50,645 nucleotides of DNA, taken from assembly GCA_000333335.1 (NCBI GenBank), contig BACX01000294.1, positions 1-50,645 of the forward strand, written 5' to 3'. The position numbers and the translations under genes were made by a program. This document shows, piece by piece, positions 50,131 through 50,645 of this stretch. The notes under the pieces were generated by a model that was not told the DNA's origin, did not search any database, and saw only the letters and a list, made by a program, of their open reading frames with translations. Numbering within the stretch: position 1 is the first letter of the stretch; every line of letters starts with the position of its first letter. The DNA comes from Sphingomonas-like bacterium B12. Its GTDB lineage: Bacteria > Pseudomonadota > Alphaproteobacteria > Sphingomonadales > Sphingomonadaceae.

Positions 50131-50645
50131 TTGGACGATTGTTGCTCACGGAAAGGCGAGACGCTGGACCTGCTCGCGCAGGGCGACCAGCGTCGCGTCC
50201 TCGTGACCGTAATGACCGTCAACCTCATGATGTTCGTCGCCGAGTTCGGTGCCGGCGTCTTCGGTCAGTCGAGTGCGCTGATGGCCGACTCTGTCGACAT
50301 GCTCGGCGATGCCTTCGTGTATGCGCTCAGCCTCTATGCTCTGTCGCGCGGACCGCGCTGGGAGGCGGGTGCCGCGCTGACCAAGGGTCTCATCATCCTC
50401 GGGTTCGGCCTGCTCATCATTGGACAGTTGATCTTCAAGATCAGCAGTGGGGTTACGCCATCGAGCGGGATCATGATGCTGTTCAGTTCGATCGCGGTGG
50501 TTGCGAATGGCTTCTGTCTCACTTTGCTGTGGCGGTTCAGGAAGCTCAACGTCAACATGAGTTCGACCTTCGAATGCTCGCGCAATGATGTCCTATCGAA
50601 CTTCGGTGTCCTGATCGCAGGCATGCTGGTCGGGCTACGCGTCGG
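50131..50645 (+). CDS. Cation diffusion facilitator-type transporter, truncated by window end
   Basis: The frame starts at TTG 50131 (GAGG eight bases upstream; no ATG is available nearby) and is open at the window edge, giving 171 residues so far. The N-terminus has DDCCSRKG, a cysteine pair for metal binding. Helices follow, with helix-2 pattern ADSVDMLGD and helix-5 pattern SRNDVLSN. These are the same non-canonical metal-site residues as in the CDF protein at 48320-48949. The MerR-type promoter at 50070-50100 precedes it. Confidence 0.78.
   Translation, partial: MDDCCSRKGETLDLLAQGDQRRVLVTVMTVNLMMFVAEFGAGVFGQSSALMADSVDMLGDAFVYALSLYALSRGPRWEAGAALTKGLIILGFGLLIIGQLIFKISSGVTPSSGIMMLFSSIAVVANGFCLTLLWRFRKLNVNMSSTFECSRNDVLSNFGVLIAGMLVGLRV

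Noticed and set aside
1-50645. tRNA, rRNA, CRISPR array, IS element
   Set aside because: Read through for cloverleaf-like ends, transposase domains and regular repeats; none was convincing.

Overview
The window is GC-rich DNA from an alphaproteobacterium. Codon use, the RlxS-type relaxase, the DUF736/DUF2840/DUF2285 proteins and the RepA-ParA module point to a sphingomonad (Sphingomonas, Sphingobium or Novosphingobium type) or a close relative. This is inference from protein families, because there is no rRNA or species marker. The left third looks like the backbone of a conjugative element, either a plasmid or a Tn4371-like integrative element. The rest is stacked cargo for phosphate/arsenic, copper and other metals. 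No integrase, IS element, tRNA or CRISPR was seen, so neither end of the element is visible.

Bases 1-16045 (backbone, nearly all on the minus strand): a DUF6362-like gene fragment; a HEPN-motif protein; the relaxase; a lytic transglycosylase; a tightly overlapping parA - RHH - DUF2840 - TraF peptidase - DUF736 string; three 20-bp direct repeats beside repA; an AlpA-like HTH protein; a DUF6499/DUF2285 regulator broken by one extra base; a divergent XRE regulator with a palindromic promoter; two more DUF736 paralogues; a histone-like KAP-rich protein; an NTF2-like protein; a second, small HEPN-like protein; a large ParB; and the antirestriction protein ArdC.

Bases 16488-29146 (phosphate/arsenic island): a six-gene minus-strand pst operon (pstS-pstC-pstA-pstB, an unusual PhoB-like regulator, a PstS-type lipoprotein) faces an arsR gene across a promoter that holds a Pho-box-like site and a 14-bp palindrome. 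An eight-gene ars operon follows (second pstS, arsR, two different arsC genes, ACR3 pump, arsN2, arsH, FAD oxidoreductase). A third ArsR-family gene lies upstream of it.

Bases 29449-45341 (copper island): a minus-strand unit encodes a CnrY-like anti-sigma factor, a CnrX-like periplasmic sensor, an ECF sigma factor, CopA oxidase, CopB, a cytochrome c and a DUF305 protein. A plus-strand unit encodes a copper P-type ATPase, CueR, two small exported proteins and a CusCBAF efflux system whose cusC is frameshifted. Two promoter-like sites of identical architecture precede the anti-sigma gene and copA.

Bases 45442-50645: a uppP gene with an in-frame stop, a cytochrome c-FTR1 fusion permease, and two MerR/CDF pairs, the last cut by the window edge. 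Three single-site lesions (DUF2285, cusC, uppP) in otherwise coherent genes mean that either assembly errors or early gene decay should be considered.
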